NCBI GenBank assembly: GCA_032718475.1
Contig: JAUCBJ010005501.1
Location: 1 to 45,562, forward strand
Source of the DNA: Nemertoderma westbladi
Taxonomy: Eukaryota > Xenacoelomorpha > Nemertodermatida > Nemertodermatidae
DNA: 45,562 nucleotides
Direction of reading: 5' to 3'
Part shown: one piece after another, positions 20,994 through 33,709 of the stretch
How positions within the stretch are numbered: the stretch's first letter is position 1
Layout: the number at the start of each line of letters is the position of its first letter
The notes under the pieces: generated by a model
Seen by the model: only the letters and a program-made list of their open reading frames with translations
Told to the model about the DNA's origin: nothing
Database searches by the model: none
Position numbers and translations under genes: made by a program

Positions 20994-23841
20994 TCTAATA
21001 TATATAAATATCGATTGTCTGTCTGTCTGTGTGTTTGTCATCGGCTATACAATCGAACCCATCTCGATGAAATCTCGCTTGCTATAGCTCGTTAGAAAGG
21101 TCTCGCTCTAACTCGTTGCAACGTAGTACTCAGACTCGTCTGAAGTTCACCCGTCTGCCGCTAGAGGGCGATTTTCGTGATTTTCGGGCGAATTTAACGA
21201 ATTATTTCGGTTCTTCTATCGGTAATTAATGATTTCGAGGGCTAACATTTATCCCACCTGGTATAAAATTAACATGGGTAGATTCGCCGTGTCCCATTCT
21301 CACAGAGTTTTTATTTTATTCGAGTGTTTAATATAAATATGTATGATTATTTATTGAGTAAAAATCAAATAGTGTATAAATATGTCATAATCGCCAAGCA
21401 CGATCGAATTGGCCTATTGCTATTGAATAGGGAAGGATTGTTTTCTGTATCATAGCAACGTTAAGTTAATTATTGAACTCGCAGCTAGCTGGCTGGGCAC
21501 AGATAAGGAGCAAGCAGGCTGGAGTGTTGATTGGGGTGGGTTTGGGTTGTCTGTTGGGAATTGCTCAGAGTAGTTCTGCTTTCTCAATCATTGGCTGCAT
21601 GGAAGGAGAGGTTTATAACATTTTTGTTTTACTGTTATGAATATTAAAAGTAAAATAATTATTTCTATAGGCCTATACTTACTGTATTATTATTTTATCT
21701 AATATTATACATCTAATCTCGATGAAATCTCGCTTACTATAGCTCGTTCGATATGTTTCGCCCTAACTCGTTGCAACGTAATACTCAGAGCCGTCTGAAG
21801 TTCCCCCGTCTGCCGCTAGGGGGCGAATTGTCCGATAGTGAAAACCTGATCTCATTGGGTTGTTTTTAATGCTTTTGAGCTGAAACTTGGTAGCTTTATA
21901 CTGCAGCATAGGCTGTATATTTCCGGAGTCACTGAGTTGTCTACAGTTCCCCAGTCTACCGTTAGAGGGCTAAATGTCTGAGAGTTAACATCTTCTCCAA
22001 CTTTGTTATTTACAATCCGTTTAGACTGAAACTTGGTAGGCATCTACTACAGCATAGGCTGTATCTTTACTAAGTCGCAGAGTCGTCTACAATTCCCCAG
22101 TCTACCGCTAGAGGGCGAAATGTCTGAAAGTTAACATTTTCTACAACTTTGTTATTTTTAATGCTTTTGAGCTGAAACTTGGTAGCTATATACTGCAGCC
22201 TAGGCTGTATATTTCCGGAGTCACTGAGTTGTCTACAGTTCCCCAGTCTACCGTTAGAGGGCTAAATGTCTGAGAGTTAACATCTTCTCCAACTTTGTTA
22301 TTTACAATCCGTTTAGACTGAAACTTGGTAGGCATCTACTACAGCATAGGCTGTATCTTTACTGAGTAGCTGAGTCGTCTACAATTCCCCGGTCTACCGC
22401 TAGAGGGCGAAATGTCTGAAAGTTAACATCTTCTCCAACTTTGTTATTTTTAATGCTTTTGAGCTGAAACTTGGTAGCTATATACTGCAGCATAGGCTGT
22501 ATATTTCCGGAGTCACTGAGTCGTCTACAATTCCCCAGTCTACCGCTAGAGGGCGAAATGTCTGAAAGTTAACATCTTCTCCAACTTTGTTATTTATAAT
22601 CCGTTTAGACTGAACTTGGTAGGCATCTACTACAGCATAGGCTATATCTTTACTGAGTCGCGCAGTGTTGTCTACAGTACCTGTGTCTGCCGCTAGAGGG
22701 CGAAATGTATGAAAGTTAACATCTTCTCCAACTTTGTTATTTACAATCCTTTTAGACTGAAACTTGGTAGGCATCTACTATAGCATAGGCTATATCTTTG
22801 CGGAGTTGTAGAGTCGTCTACAATTCCCCAGTCTACCGCTAGAGGGCGAAATGTCTGAAAGTTAACATCTTCTCCAACTTTGTTATTTTTAATGCTTTTG
22901 AGCTGAAACTTGGTAGCTATATACTGCAGCATAGGCTGTATATTTCCGGAGTCACTGATTTGTCTACAGTTCCCCAGTCTACCGTTAGAGGGCTAAATGT
23001 CTGAGAGTTAACATCTTCTCCAACTTTGTTATTTACAATCCGTTTAGACTGAAACTTGGTAGGCATCTACTACAGCATAGGCTGTATCTTTACTGAGTCG
23101 CAGAGTCGTCTACAATTCCCCAGTCTACCGCTAGAGGGCGAAATGTCTGAAAGTTAACATCTCTAGCTTTGTTATTTATAATCCATTTAGACTGAACTTG
23201 GTAGGCATCTACTACAGCATAGGCTATATCTTTACTGAGTCGCGCAGAGTTGTCTACATTACCTGCGTCTGCCGCTAGAGGGCGAAATGTATGAAAGTTA
23301 ACATCTCCTCCAACTTTGTTATTTACAATCCTTTTAGACTGAAACTTGGTAGGCATCTACTCTAGCATAGGCTATATCTTTGCGGAGTAGTAGAGACGTC
23401 TACAGTTCCACAGTCAGCCGCTAGAGGGCGAATTGTCTGATAGTGAAAACCTCATCCCATTTGGTTCTTTTTAATCTTTTTGAGCTAAAACTTGGCAGGT
23501 ATCTACTACATCATAGGCTGTATCTTTAGGGAGTTGCAGAGTCCTATACACTTCCCCAGTCTACTGTTATTTACTAACGGTTTAGACTGAAACTTGGTAG
23601 GCATCTACTACAGCATAGGCTGTACCTTTACGGAGTCGATCTGAAAGTGATCATTTTCTGGAAATTTTGTTATTTACAATCTGCCTAAAGTTGAAATTTG
23701 ACAGTTATCTCTTATGGGGGTGGTGTTTTATTTAATGATGGTGTCTGTTCCATATGCAGTTCTCAAATCTCCCACACATAGTCATATATCATCTGCAGGT
23801 GCACTAGAAAGCTGTGGCCCGAAGGGCCACAGGCTTTCTAG
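20994..23841 (+). mobile_element. Helitron copy 6 (complete)
   Basis: The first about 1.5 kb matches copy 5 almost base for base, so [377-bp fragment + copy] has been duplicated with a period of about 3.08 kb. The satellite part then diverges, and its 3' region is shortened: the tail near 23635 joins directly to GATCTGAAAGTGATC, skipping the tRNA-like module and neighbouring monomers. Confidence 0.8.
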
Positions 23842-26055
23842 TCTATATATATAAATATCGATTGTCTGTCTGTGTGTTTGTCATCGGCTATACAATCGAA
23901 CCCATCTCGATGAAATCTCGCTTGCTATATCTCGTTAGAAAGGTCTCGCCCTAACTCGTTGCAACGTAATACTCAGAGCCGTCGGAAGTTCGCCCGTCTG
24001 CCGCTGGGCGATTTTCGGGCGAAATTTATCGAATTATTTCGGTTCTTCTATCGGTAATTAATGATTTAGAGGGCTAACATTTATCCCACCTGGTATAAAA
24101 TTAACATGGGTAGATTCGCCGTGTCCCATTCTCACAAAGTTTTTATTTTATTCGAGTGTTTAATATAAATATGTATGATTATTTATTGATTAAAAAGCAA
24201 ATAGTGTATAAATATGTCATATTCGCCAAGCACGATCGAATTGGCCTATTCTTATTGAATAGGGAAGGATTTTTTTCTGTATCATAGCAACGTTAAGGTA
24301 ATTATTGAACTCGCAGCTAGCTGGCTGGGCACAGATAAGGAGCAAGCAGGCTGGAGTGTTGATTGGGGTGGGTTTGGGTTGTCTATTGCGAATTGCTCAA
24401 GAGTAATTCTGCTTTCTCAATCATTGGCTGCATGGAAGGAGAGGGTTATAACATTTTTGTTTTACTGTTATGAATATTAAAAGTAAAATAATTATTTCTG
24501 TAGGCCTATACTTACTGTATTATTATTTTATCTAATATTATACATCTAATCTCCATGAAATCTCGCTTACTATAGCTCGTTAGATAGGTCTCGCCCTAAC
24601 TCGTTGCAACGTAATACTCAGAGCCGTCTGAAGTTCCCCCGTCTGCCGCTAGAGGGCGAATTGTCCGATAGTGAAAACCTGATCTCATTGGGTTGTTTTT
24701 AATGCTTTTGTGCTGAAACTTGGTAGCTATATACTGCAGCATAGGCTGTATATTTCCGGAGTCTCTGAGTTTCCACCAGTATATTTCCGGAGTTGTCCAC
24801 AGTTTCCCAGTCTACCGTTAGAGGGCTAAATGTCTGAGAGTTAACATCTTCTCCAACTTTGTTATTTACAATCCGTTTAGATTGAAACTTGGTAGGCATC
24901 TACTACAGCAAAGGCTGTATCTTTACTGAGTCGCAGAGTCGTCTACATTTCCCCAGTCTACCGCTAGAGGGCGAAATGTCTGAAAGTTAACATCTTCTCC
25001 AACTTTGTTATTTATAATCCATTTAGACTGAACTTGGTAGGCATCTACTACAGCATAGGCTATATCTTTACTGAGTCGCGCAGAGTTGTCTACATTACCC
25101 GCGTCTGCCGCTAGAGGGCGAAATGTATGAAAGTTAACATCTCCTCCAACTTTGTTATTTACAATCCTTTTAGACTGAAACTTGGTAGGCATCTACTATA
25201 GCATAGGCTATATCTTTGCGGAGTAGAGTCATCTACAGTTCCACAGTCAGCCGCTAGAGGGCGAATTGTCTGATAGTGAAAACCTCATCCCATTTGGTTC
25301 TTTTTAATCATTTTGAGCTGAAACTTGGTTGGTATCTACTACATCATAGGCTGTATCTTTACGGGGTTGCAGAATCCTATTCACTTCCCCAGTCTACCGG
25401 TTAGAGGGTGAAATGTCTGAAAGTTAACATCTTCTTCAACTTTGTTATTTACTAACGGTTTAGACTGAAACTTGGTAGGCTTCTACTGCAGCATAGGCTG
25501 TACCTTTACGGAGTCACAGAGTTCTATACATTCCGTATCTGCCGCTAGAGGGCGAAATATCTGATAGTGAACACCTCATCCCATTTGGTTCTTTTTAATC
25601 CTATTGAGCTGGAACTTGGCAGGAATCTACTACAGCATATTCTGTATCTTTACGGAGTCCCAGAGTCGTCTACAGTTCTTCAGTCTACCGCTAGAGGGTG
25701 AAATGTCTGAATGTGAACATCTACACCAATTTTGTTATTTACAATCTGTTTAAGCTGAAACTTGAAAGGCAGGCATTTTACTTCACCATAAACCCCATCT
25801 TTACCAAACTGCAGCGCCGTCTGCATTTCACCAGTCCGCAGGTAGAGGGTGGATCTGAAAGTGATCATTTTCTGGAAATTTTGTTATTTACAATCTGCCT
25901 AAAGTTGAAACTTGACAGTTATCTCTTATGGGGGTGGTGTTTTATTTAATGATGGTGTCTGTTCCGTATGCAGTTATCAAATCTCCCACACATATTCATA
26001 TATCATCTGCATGTGCACTAGAAAGCTGTGGCCCGAAGGGCCACAGGCTTTCTAG
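23842..26055 (+). mobile_element. Helitron copy 7
   Basis: The terminus is slightly altered (TCTATATATATAAATATCG). The first CTCF-like block is shortened to CCGCTGGGCG near 24001. Middle domain, satellite, 3' tail and hairpin are present. It has no tRNA-like module: at about 25526 it reads TATACATTCCGTATC. Confidence 0.8.
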
Positions 26056-27978
26056 TAGTGTATAAATATGTCATATTCGCCAAGCACGATCGAATTGGCC
26101 TATTGCTATTGAATAGGGAAGGATTGTTTTCTGTATCATAGCAACGTTAAGGTAATTATTGAACTCGCAGCTAGCTGGCTGGGCACAGATAAGGAGCAAG
26201 CAGGCTGGAGTGTTGATTGGGGTGGGTTTGGGTTGTCTATTGCTAATTGCTCAGAGTAATTCTGCTTTTTCAATCATTGGCTGCATGGAAGGAGAGGTTT
26301 ATAACATTTTTGTTTTACTGTTATGAATATTAAAAGGAAAATAATTATTTCTGTAGGCCTATACTTACTGTATTATTATTTTATCTAATAGTATACATCT
26401 AATCTCGATGAAATCTCGCTTACTATAGCTCGTTAGATAGGTCTCGCCCTAAGTCGTTGCAACGTAATACTCAGAGCCGTCTGAAGTTCCCCCGTCTGCC
26501 GCTAGAGGGCGAATTGTCCGATAGTGAAAACCTGATCTTATTGGGTTGTTTTTAATGCTTTTGAGCTGAAGCTTGGTAGCTATATACTGCAGCATAGGCT
26601 GTATTATTTAACTGCAGCATAGGCTGTATATTTCCGGAGTCACTGAGTTGTCTTCAGTTCCCCAGTCTAACGTTAGAGGGCTAAATGTCTGAGAGTTAAC
26701 ATCTTCTCCAACTTTGTTATTTACAATCCGTTTAGACTGAAACTTGGTAGGCATCTACTACAGCATAGGCTGTATCTTTACTGAGTAGCTGAGTCGTCTA
26801 CAATTCCCCGGTCTACCGCTAGAGGGCGAAATGTCTGAAAGTTAACATCTTCTCCAACTTTGTTATTTTTAATGCTTTTGAGCTGAAACTTGGTAGCTAT
26901 ATACTGCAGCATAGGCTGTATATTTCCGGAGTCACTGAGTCGTCTACAATTCCCCAGTCTACCGCTAGAGGGCGAAATGTCTGAAAGTTAACATCATCTC
27001 CAACTTTGTTATTTATAATCCGTTTAGACTGAACTTGGTAGGCATCTACTACAGCATAGGCTATATCTTTACTGAGTCGCGCAGTGTTGTCTACAGTACC
27101 TGTGTCTGCCGCTAGAGGGCGAAATGTATGAAAGTTAACATCTTCTCCAACTTTGTTATTTACAATCCTTTTAGACTGAAACTTGGTAGGCATCTACTAT
27201 AGCATAGGCTATATCTTTGCGGAGTTGTAGAGTCGTCTACAATTCCCCAGTCTACCGCTAGAGGGCGAAATGTCTGAAAGTTAACATCTTCTCCAACTTT
27301 GTTATTTTTAATGCTTTTGAGCTGAAACTTGGTAGCTATATACTGCAGCATAGGCTGTATATTTCCGGAGTCACTGATTTGTCTACAGTTCCCCAGTCTA
27401 CCGTTAGAGGGCTAAATGTCTGAGAGTTAACATCTTCTCCAACTTTGTTATTTACAATCCGTTTAGACTGAAACTTGGTAGGCATCTACTATAGCATAGG
27501 CTATATCTTCGCTGAGTAGTAGAGACGTCTACAGTTCCACAGTCAGCCGCTAGAGGGCGAATTGTCTGATAGTGAAAACCTCATCCCATTTGGTTCTTTT
27601 TAATCTTTTTGAGCTAAAACTTGGCAGGTATCTACTACATCATAGGCTGTATCTTTAGGGAGTTGCAGAGTCCTATCAGCCTATACACTTCCCCAGTCTA
27701 CTGTTATTTACTAACGGTTTAGACTGAAACTTGGTAGGCATCTACTACAGCTTAGGCTGTACCTTTACGGAGTCGATCTGAAAGTGATCATTTTCTGGAA
27801 ATTTTGTTATTTACAATCTGCCTAAAGTTGAAATTTCACAGTTATCTCTTATGGGGGTGGTGTTTTATTTAATGATGGTGTCTGTTCCATATGCAGTTCT
27901 CAAATCTCCCACACATAGTCATATATCATCTGCAGGTGCACTAGAAAGCTGTGGCCCGAAGGGCCACAGGCTTTCTAG
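26056..27978 (+). mobile_element. Helitron copy 8, lacking its 5' end
   Basis: After CTAG the sequence enters the middle domain directly (TAGTGTATAAATATGTC). The shared TAG at the join suggests a deletion between short matches. The satellite block near 26890-27350 nearly repeats 22470-22930, offset by about 4.42 kb. Confidence 0.8.
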
Positions 27979-29547
27979 TCTATATATATAAATATCGATT
28001 GTCTGTCTGTGTGTTTGTCATCGGCTATACAATCGAACCCATCTCGATGAAATCTCGCTTGCTATAGCTCGTTAGAAAGGTCTCGCTCTAACTCGTTGCA
28101 ACATAATACTCAGAGTCGTCTGAAGTTCGCCCGTCTGCCGCTAGAGGGCGATTTTCGTGATTTTCGGGCGAAATTTATCGAATTCTTTCGGTTCTTCTAT
28201 CGGTAATTAATGATTTAGAGGGCTAACATTTATCCCACCTGGTATAAAATTAACATGGGTAGATTCGCCGTGTCCCATTCTCACAAAGTTTTTATTTTAT
28301 TCGAGTGTTTAATATAAATATGTATGATTATTTATTGATTAAAAATCAAATAGTGTATAAGTATGTCATATTCGCCAAGCACGATCGAATTGGCCTATTC
28401 TTAGTGCTGTAGTGAATAGGGAAGGATTTTTTTCTGTATCATAGCAACGTTAAGGTAATTATTGAAATCGCAGCTAGCTGGGCACAGATAAGGAGCAAGC
28501 CAGGCTGTAGTGTTGATTGGGGTGGGTTTGGGTTGTCTGTTGCTAATAATAATAGTAATTCTGCTTTCTCAATCATTGGCTGCATGGAAGGAGAGGTTTA
28601 TAACATTTTTGTTTTACTGTTATGAATATTAAAAGTAAAATAATTATTTCTGTAGGCCTATACTTACTGTATTATTATTTTATCTAATATTATACATCTA
28701 ATCTCGATGAAATCTCGCTTACTATAGCTCGTTAGATAGGTCTTGCCCTAACTCGTTGCAACGTAATACTCAGAGCCGTCTGAAGTTCCCCCATCTGCCG
28801 CTAGAGGGCGAATTGTCCGATAGTGAAAACCTGATCTTATTGGGTTGTTTTAATGCTTTTGAGCTGAAACTTGGTAGCTATATACTGCAGCATAGGCTGT
28901 ATATTTCCGGAGTCACTGAGTTGTCCACAGTTCCCCAGTCTACCGTTGGAGGGCTAAATGTCTGAGAGTTAACATCTTCTCCAACTTTGTTATTTACAAT
29001 CCGTTTAGACTGAAACTTGGTAGGCATCTACTACAGCATAGGCTGTATCTTTACTGAGTCGCAGAGTCGTCTACAATTCCCCAGTCTACCGCTAGAGGGC
29101 GAAATGTCTGAAAGTTAACATCTTCTCCAACTTTGTTATTTATAATCCATTTAGACTGAACTTGGTAGGCATCTACTACAGCATAGGCTATATCTTTACT
29201 GAGTCGCGCAGAGTTGTCTACATTACCCGCGTCTGCCGCTAGAGGGCGAAATGTATGAAAGTTAACATCTCCTCCAACTTTGTTATTTACAATCCTTTTA
29301 GACTGAAACTTGGTAGGCATCTACTATAGCATAGGCTATATCTTTGCGGAGTAGTAGAGTCGTCTACAGTTCCACAGTCGGCCGCTAGAGGGCGAATTGT
29401 CTGATAGTGAAAACCTCATCCCATTTGGTTCTTTTTAATCATTTTGAGCTGAAACTTGGTTGGTATCTACTACATCATAGGCTGTATCTTTATGGGGTTG
29501 CAGAATCCTATTCACTTCCCCAGTCTACCGCTAGAGGGTGAAATGTA

Positions 29548-29857
29548 TGATTACTGGTAACTGGTTATATTGCACGGTGGCCTTATTGCTACTCAATCGA
29601 TGCCTTTCCCCCCTCTGATTGGTTGATACCCCTGTTGGCACCCTTTGCCCCCCTCTGAAGTGCTTCCCTTCGCCCTTGCTGTTCTCTCTCTTGTCAGGGG
29701 AGTAACCCCTGACCCTTATTGTGTGTGTCTCCTTTGGGGCCTATTGTCCCCGTTTACTGGGCTGACACGAGGTTGATTGGTAATCAACCTCGTGCTCCCA
29801 ATATTGCTTTATGGCTCACTCTATGGGTTTGTGTTAGCGGAATTGGATAAGCTAACA
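29548..29857 (-). repeat. LTR (3' LTR of the minus-strand element)
   Basis: On the minus strand it runs TGTTAGCTTATCC...CCAGTAATCA, with the usual TG...CA ends. By eye it is identical to 35962-36271. It contains two strong hairpins: CACGAGGTTGATT paired with AATCAACCTCGTG (13-bp stem, 3-base loop, 29766-29794), and GTCAGGGG paired with CCCCTGAC (29693-29713). Confidence 0.9.
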
Positions 29858-29900
29858 CTCCCCCCCATGCTATCTTCCCGGTGAGAAGATAGCATCCAAC
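29858..29900 (-). promoter_or_regulatory. Polypurine tract with adjacent hairpin
   Basis: Read on the minus strand, GGGGGGGAG abuts the first TG of the 3' LTR, the position and composition of a polypurine tract that primes plus-strand DNA synthesis. Just before it is an 11-bp hairpin, ATGCTATCTTC paired with GAAGATAGCAT, with a 7-base loop. This also fixes the element's orientation. Confidence 0.8.
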
Positions 29901-31942
29901 TCAAGTGCGCTACAATTCCGCTGGATCCCGATCTATTATCGGGTGTGGGGTGGGTCTATTTTTTCGGAGTCGGCTTTCCAGGCCGCTCCCTATGGGTATG
30001 ATGTCACTACCCTCTGGCGTCTCGTGTCGGGCCGATCGTGCGCTTCTCTCACACAATTTTTGTTTCCCCAACACTCTCACCATTCTACTCCAACTCTCGC
30101 ATACCCCCGGACCTCCTCGTCCCACACTCTTTCTCTCACTTCTCCTCCCCCACACTTGAATTGCGCCCACGCTCTCTTCGCACTCCGCACTATTACTCCA
30201 TCCCTCCTTGTCACTCCCTAAGGCTTTAATCTCTAATGCTACCCCTGTGCTATCATACTATCTACCTACTGCTTACTAACTCTAACTATCTAACTAACTC
30301 TGCTAACTACTAACTCTTACTACTTCTAGCTCTAACTGAGAGCCTCTAACTTTCTACTGACTCTAACTCTCTACTAAGTCTAACTAACTCCTACTAGCTC
30401 TCTACTTCTACTAACTCTACTTGACTCCTCTGAGTCTACCAGCTCTGCTAACTAGCTCTACTAACTCTACTCCACTAGCTCTGCTAACTCTACTCCACTA
30501 GCTCTGCTAACTCTACTAACTAGCTCTACTAACTCTACTCCACTCTTCTAACTACGTGGCGCTTGCGGTGCCCACAACCACTCTACTATCTGGCACCCTA
30601 TGTGCCCTCTCTTCTACTCTACTCTATCTCTAACTTTACTACCTGGCACCCTATGTGCCCGTCTCTACTATTCTACTCTATCTCTAACTTTACTACCTGG
30701 CACCCTATGTGCCCTCTCTGTTACTCTACTACCTGGCACCCTATGTGCCCTCTCTACTACACTACTACCTCTCTAACTTACTACCTGGCACCCTATGTGC
30801 CCGTCTCTACTCTTCTACATCCCCTTTACGTCTCATCGCCTACACGTGACGCTCTGAGTGCCGGCAGAGTGGGTACGTTAATTATGTGAACTACTACTGA
30901 CTCTACTAACTCTACTAACTCTCTTCTAACTCTACTAACTCTTTTTGTGCCCGGCACCTCTTGTGCACGGCACCTTCTAACTCTACTAACTCTCTACGTG
31001 GCGCTAACGGTGCCCACAACCACAACCGGTACTACGTACCCTCTTACTAACTCTACCTCTATCTACGTGGCGCTAACGGTGCCCACAACCACAACCGGTA
31101 CTACTACGTACCCTCTTACTAACCTCTAACTCCCACTAACTCTAATTAACATACCCTGCTCTTACATCACACACATCATCACGCCCGTGCCCCACTAAGT
31201 TCAGCGCATTCCCTACTAACTCTAACTACGTGGCGCTTACGGTGCCCACAACCCTCTACTGCTACTACTAACACCTCTAACTAGCGGTACTACGTACCCT
31301 CTTACTACTCTAGCTCTCTCTACTAGCTAGCGGTACTACGTACCCTCTTACTCTTACTAACTCTCTAACGGTACTACGTACCCCTTAACTCCTACTCTCT
31401 AACGGTACTGCGTACCCTCTAACTCTCTAACTATCGGTACTACGTACCCTCTAACTCTAACTAACTCTAGGTACTACGTACCTACTAACTCTAACTAACT
31501 CTAGGTACTACGTACCTACTAACTCTCTAACTATCGGTACTACGTACCCTCTAACTCTAACTAACTAGCGGTACTTCCGTACCCTCTATCTCTAACTAAC
31601 TAGCGGTACTTACGTACCCTCTAACTCTCTTCTACTAACGGTACTACACGTACCCTCCTACTAACTCTTCTACTAACGGTACTACACGTACCCTCTAACT
31701 CTCTTCTACTAACGGTACTACGTACCTACTTAACTCCTACTCTCTAACGGTAGAGAGACTCTCTAACTCTAGGTACTACGTACCTACTAACTCTAACTCT
31801 GATTAGGTACTACGTACCTACTAACTCTCTAACTAGCGGTACTTACGTACCCTCTTTAACTAACTAACTAACTGACTAACTAACTAACTCTTACTACCTA
31901 ACTTCTACCTACTCTATTATTTAATTATTTTCTTAATTTTAA
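29901..31942 (-). repeat. CT-rich, hairpin-studded non-coding region in place of pol
   Basis: On the plus strand this is CTAACTCTA-type low-complexity sequence containing several sets of short palindromes. GGTACTACGTACC and variants occur about 18 times between 31023 and 31850, roughly every 33 bases. GGCACCCTATGTGCC occurs five times between 30590 and 30800. GGCGCTAACGGTGCC-type units occur near 30556, 30995, 31067 and 31224. Stop codons are frequent on both strands. A pol gene would normally lie here. Confidence 0.8.
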
Positions 31943-33709
31943 TTAAATAATTATTTTATATTTTGTGCGTGGGAAGGGCGTCTCGCCCTCATTCCCACCC
32001 CCCTCAGTCCAAAACTTTGGACGACTAAAAACTCTCACGTGCCCCTTCTTCCGGTAGGCACTCTCCTGCTGCCCTCCTATACGTCCTCTAGCTCTTCGCC
32101 ACACTCTCTTCGGTGCCACCTTTACTGGCCTCCCCCTTCGTATGTGCGCTGGCATTAGGGCCCTCGACGACCCCCGCTCGTCCCTCGGTATACGCGGTGT
32201 CTGCCCGTGCAATGCCCCCTCGCACTGTGTCCGTCCTGTGTGTGTATGCAACACGCCTCCTTCTACTTTCCCGACTCCCTTATGTTTTCTAATGGGCTTC
32301 TCTGCCCCTGGTTTAGTCCTTTCATATCCTCTCTCTTTCCAACACTCTCCGGATCTGTGTCCTTTTACCACACATCGATGACATAGTCCGTTTGCGTCTG
32401 TGTAGGCTACACGATCTCGTTTGGGCAACGCTTGCCAATACTTGCAACTCCTGGTCTTGTGGGTTCCGTCCCGATGTAATTGACATTGGAATCTTGGATT
32501 ATAGCGTTTCCTGTATAGTCCTTCACGTATCGCGCTTAGGTTTATATGTACCGATTTAATGTTTTGGTTGTCTAGACTCGGCCTACTGGGTATATTGGGA
32601 TTGTGTTTATTTATGGTGTTATTTTCTTTCTGTCCCTGCCACGGTGTGGCCCTGCTCCCAGCTAACTGTGGACTGGTAGTCCCCTGTATGGCCGCGTGTG
32701 GTGGTGACTGTCCGCACGACCTGTTCTCGTCCAGGGAGTTCGATGTTCTCGCTCCTATCGGGGTACATTGTCGATATTGTAATGGGGGAATGTCACCCTG
32801 TCCCCCCCCAGCCGGTATGTTTGGTACTGGGGTTGATGTTAATACATTGGGGCCCATACGTCTATCTCCAATAACTCCCCCCTCCCCTGGATATATGTTA
32901 TGTCCCTGTGTATTATAGTCATGCTGCTGTACCGATATAGGCCTACCTACCTCTCGCCTATCTACCGGTATGTACTCCGCGACTTCCGGGTTTAATCCCG
33001 TCGTTCGCGCTACCCCATCGCCTACTCTATCTCTCCCAGCATGGCCTATAATAGTATGTGCAGTAAGGCCTACAGTATGTCCTGCAGTCTGCATGTGCCC
33101 TTCCGAACCGAAGTTTATTCTTCGCGAATCTCGAATCTCCCCGCGACTACTGCACTCTCGATCGGCAGCTATATCCCGTCGGGAAGCTTCCCTTCGATCC
33201 CCTATCCTGCTCTCGTCTTCGTATTGGTACGTCTTGTACCCCTCTCTTGGCGTGCGGTGCGTTTCTCCGGGGCGACGGCAATCTCCCGAAGTTCGACCCC
33301 ACTGGCCCCCTGTCTCCATCTCTACTATCGACGGTTCGTTATCCGTCCTCGCGCTGCTATCGTTCGTGGCGACACTTCTTCTACTATCTTCTCTTCTTCT
33401 CTTTTCTGTGTAGTATTCCGGCTCGTGAGATCTCTCGTCGACCTCCCGGTTAAACTCCACTCTTCCTCCTCCCTCTTCTGATCGGGCTCGACGCTTCGTC
33501 TGCCCTCTCGCGACGTCAACCTGCCTCTCTCTACTCGATCGCACGCCGCTGGGGATACTCGCAATCCCCCTATTACTCTCCGTCGCCGGGTGTTGCGGTT
33601 TACCTGATTCGGCCCGCGCATTATCCGCTGACGGCTGTGGGACACTCTCTGCCCCCCCTCTCTCTCTACTAATCTCTCGCGGTGGGGTGCCCGCAGCCCC
33701 CCCCCCCAC
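31943..33709 (-). CDS. Gag C-terminal frame with CCHC zinc knuckle
   Basis: This 588-residue frame follows the upstream Gag frame in the -1 register and overlaps it. Its N-terminal part is Arg/Glu-rich and low in complexity. Near 32345-32392 it encodes CHRCVVKGHRSGEC, a C-x2-C-x4-H-x4-C zinc knuckle. An upstream Cys/His block, CQLHRDGTHKTRSC, is arranged as in BEL/Pao Gag proteins. The stretch from about 32700 to 32345 aligns with the plus-strand BEL remnant. The tail after the knuckle is basic, and no DSG protease motif is seen. It is probably translated as an extension of the upstream frame rather than from its own start. Confidence 0.75.
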   Translation of the reverse strand: MGGGAAGTPPREISRERGGAESVPQPSADNARAESGKPQHPATESNRGIASIPSGVRSSRERQVDVARGQTKRRARSEEGGGRVEFNREVDERSHEPEYYTEKRRREDSRRSVATNDSSARTDNEPSIVEMETGGQWGRTSGDCRRPGETHRTPREGYKTYQYEDESRIGDRREASRRDIAADRECSSRGEIRDSRRINFGSEGHMQTAGHTVGLTAHTIIGHAGRDRVGDGVARTTGLNPEVAEYIPVDRREVGRPISVQQHDYNTQGHNIYPGEGGVIGDRRMGPNVLTSTPVPNIPAGGGQGDIPPLQYRQCTPIGARTSNSLDENRSCGQSPPHAAIQGTTSPQLAGSRATPWQGQKENNTINKHNPNIPSRPSLDNQNIKSVHINLSAIREGLYRKRYNPRFQCQLHRDGTHKTRSCKYWQALPKRDRVAYTDANGLCHRCVVKGHRSGECWKERGYERTKPGAEKPIRKHKGVGKVEGGVLHTHTGRTQCEGALHGQTPRIPRDERGSSRALMPAHIRRGRPVKVAPKRVWRRARGRIGGQQESAYRKKGHVRVFSRPKFWTEGGGNEGETPFPRTKYKIII

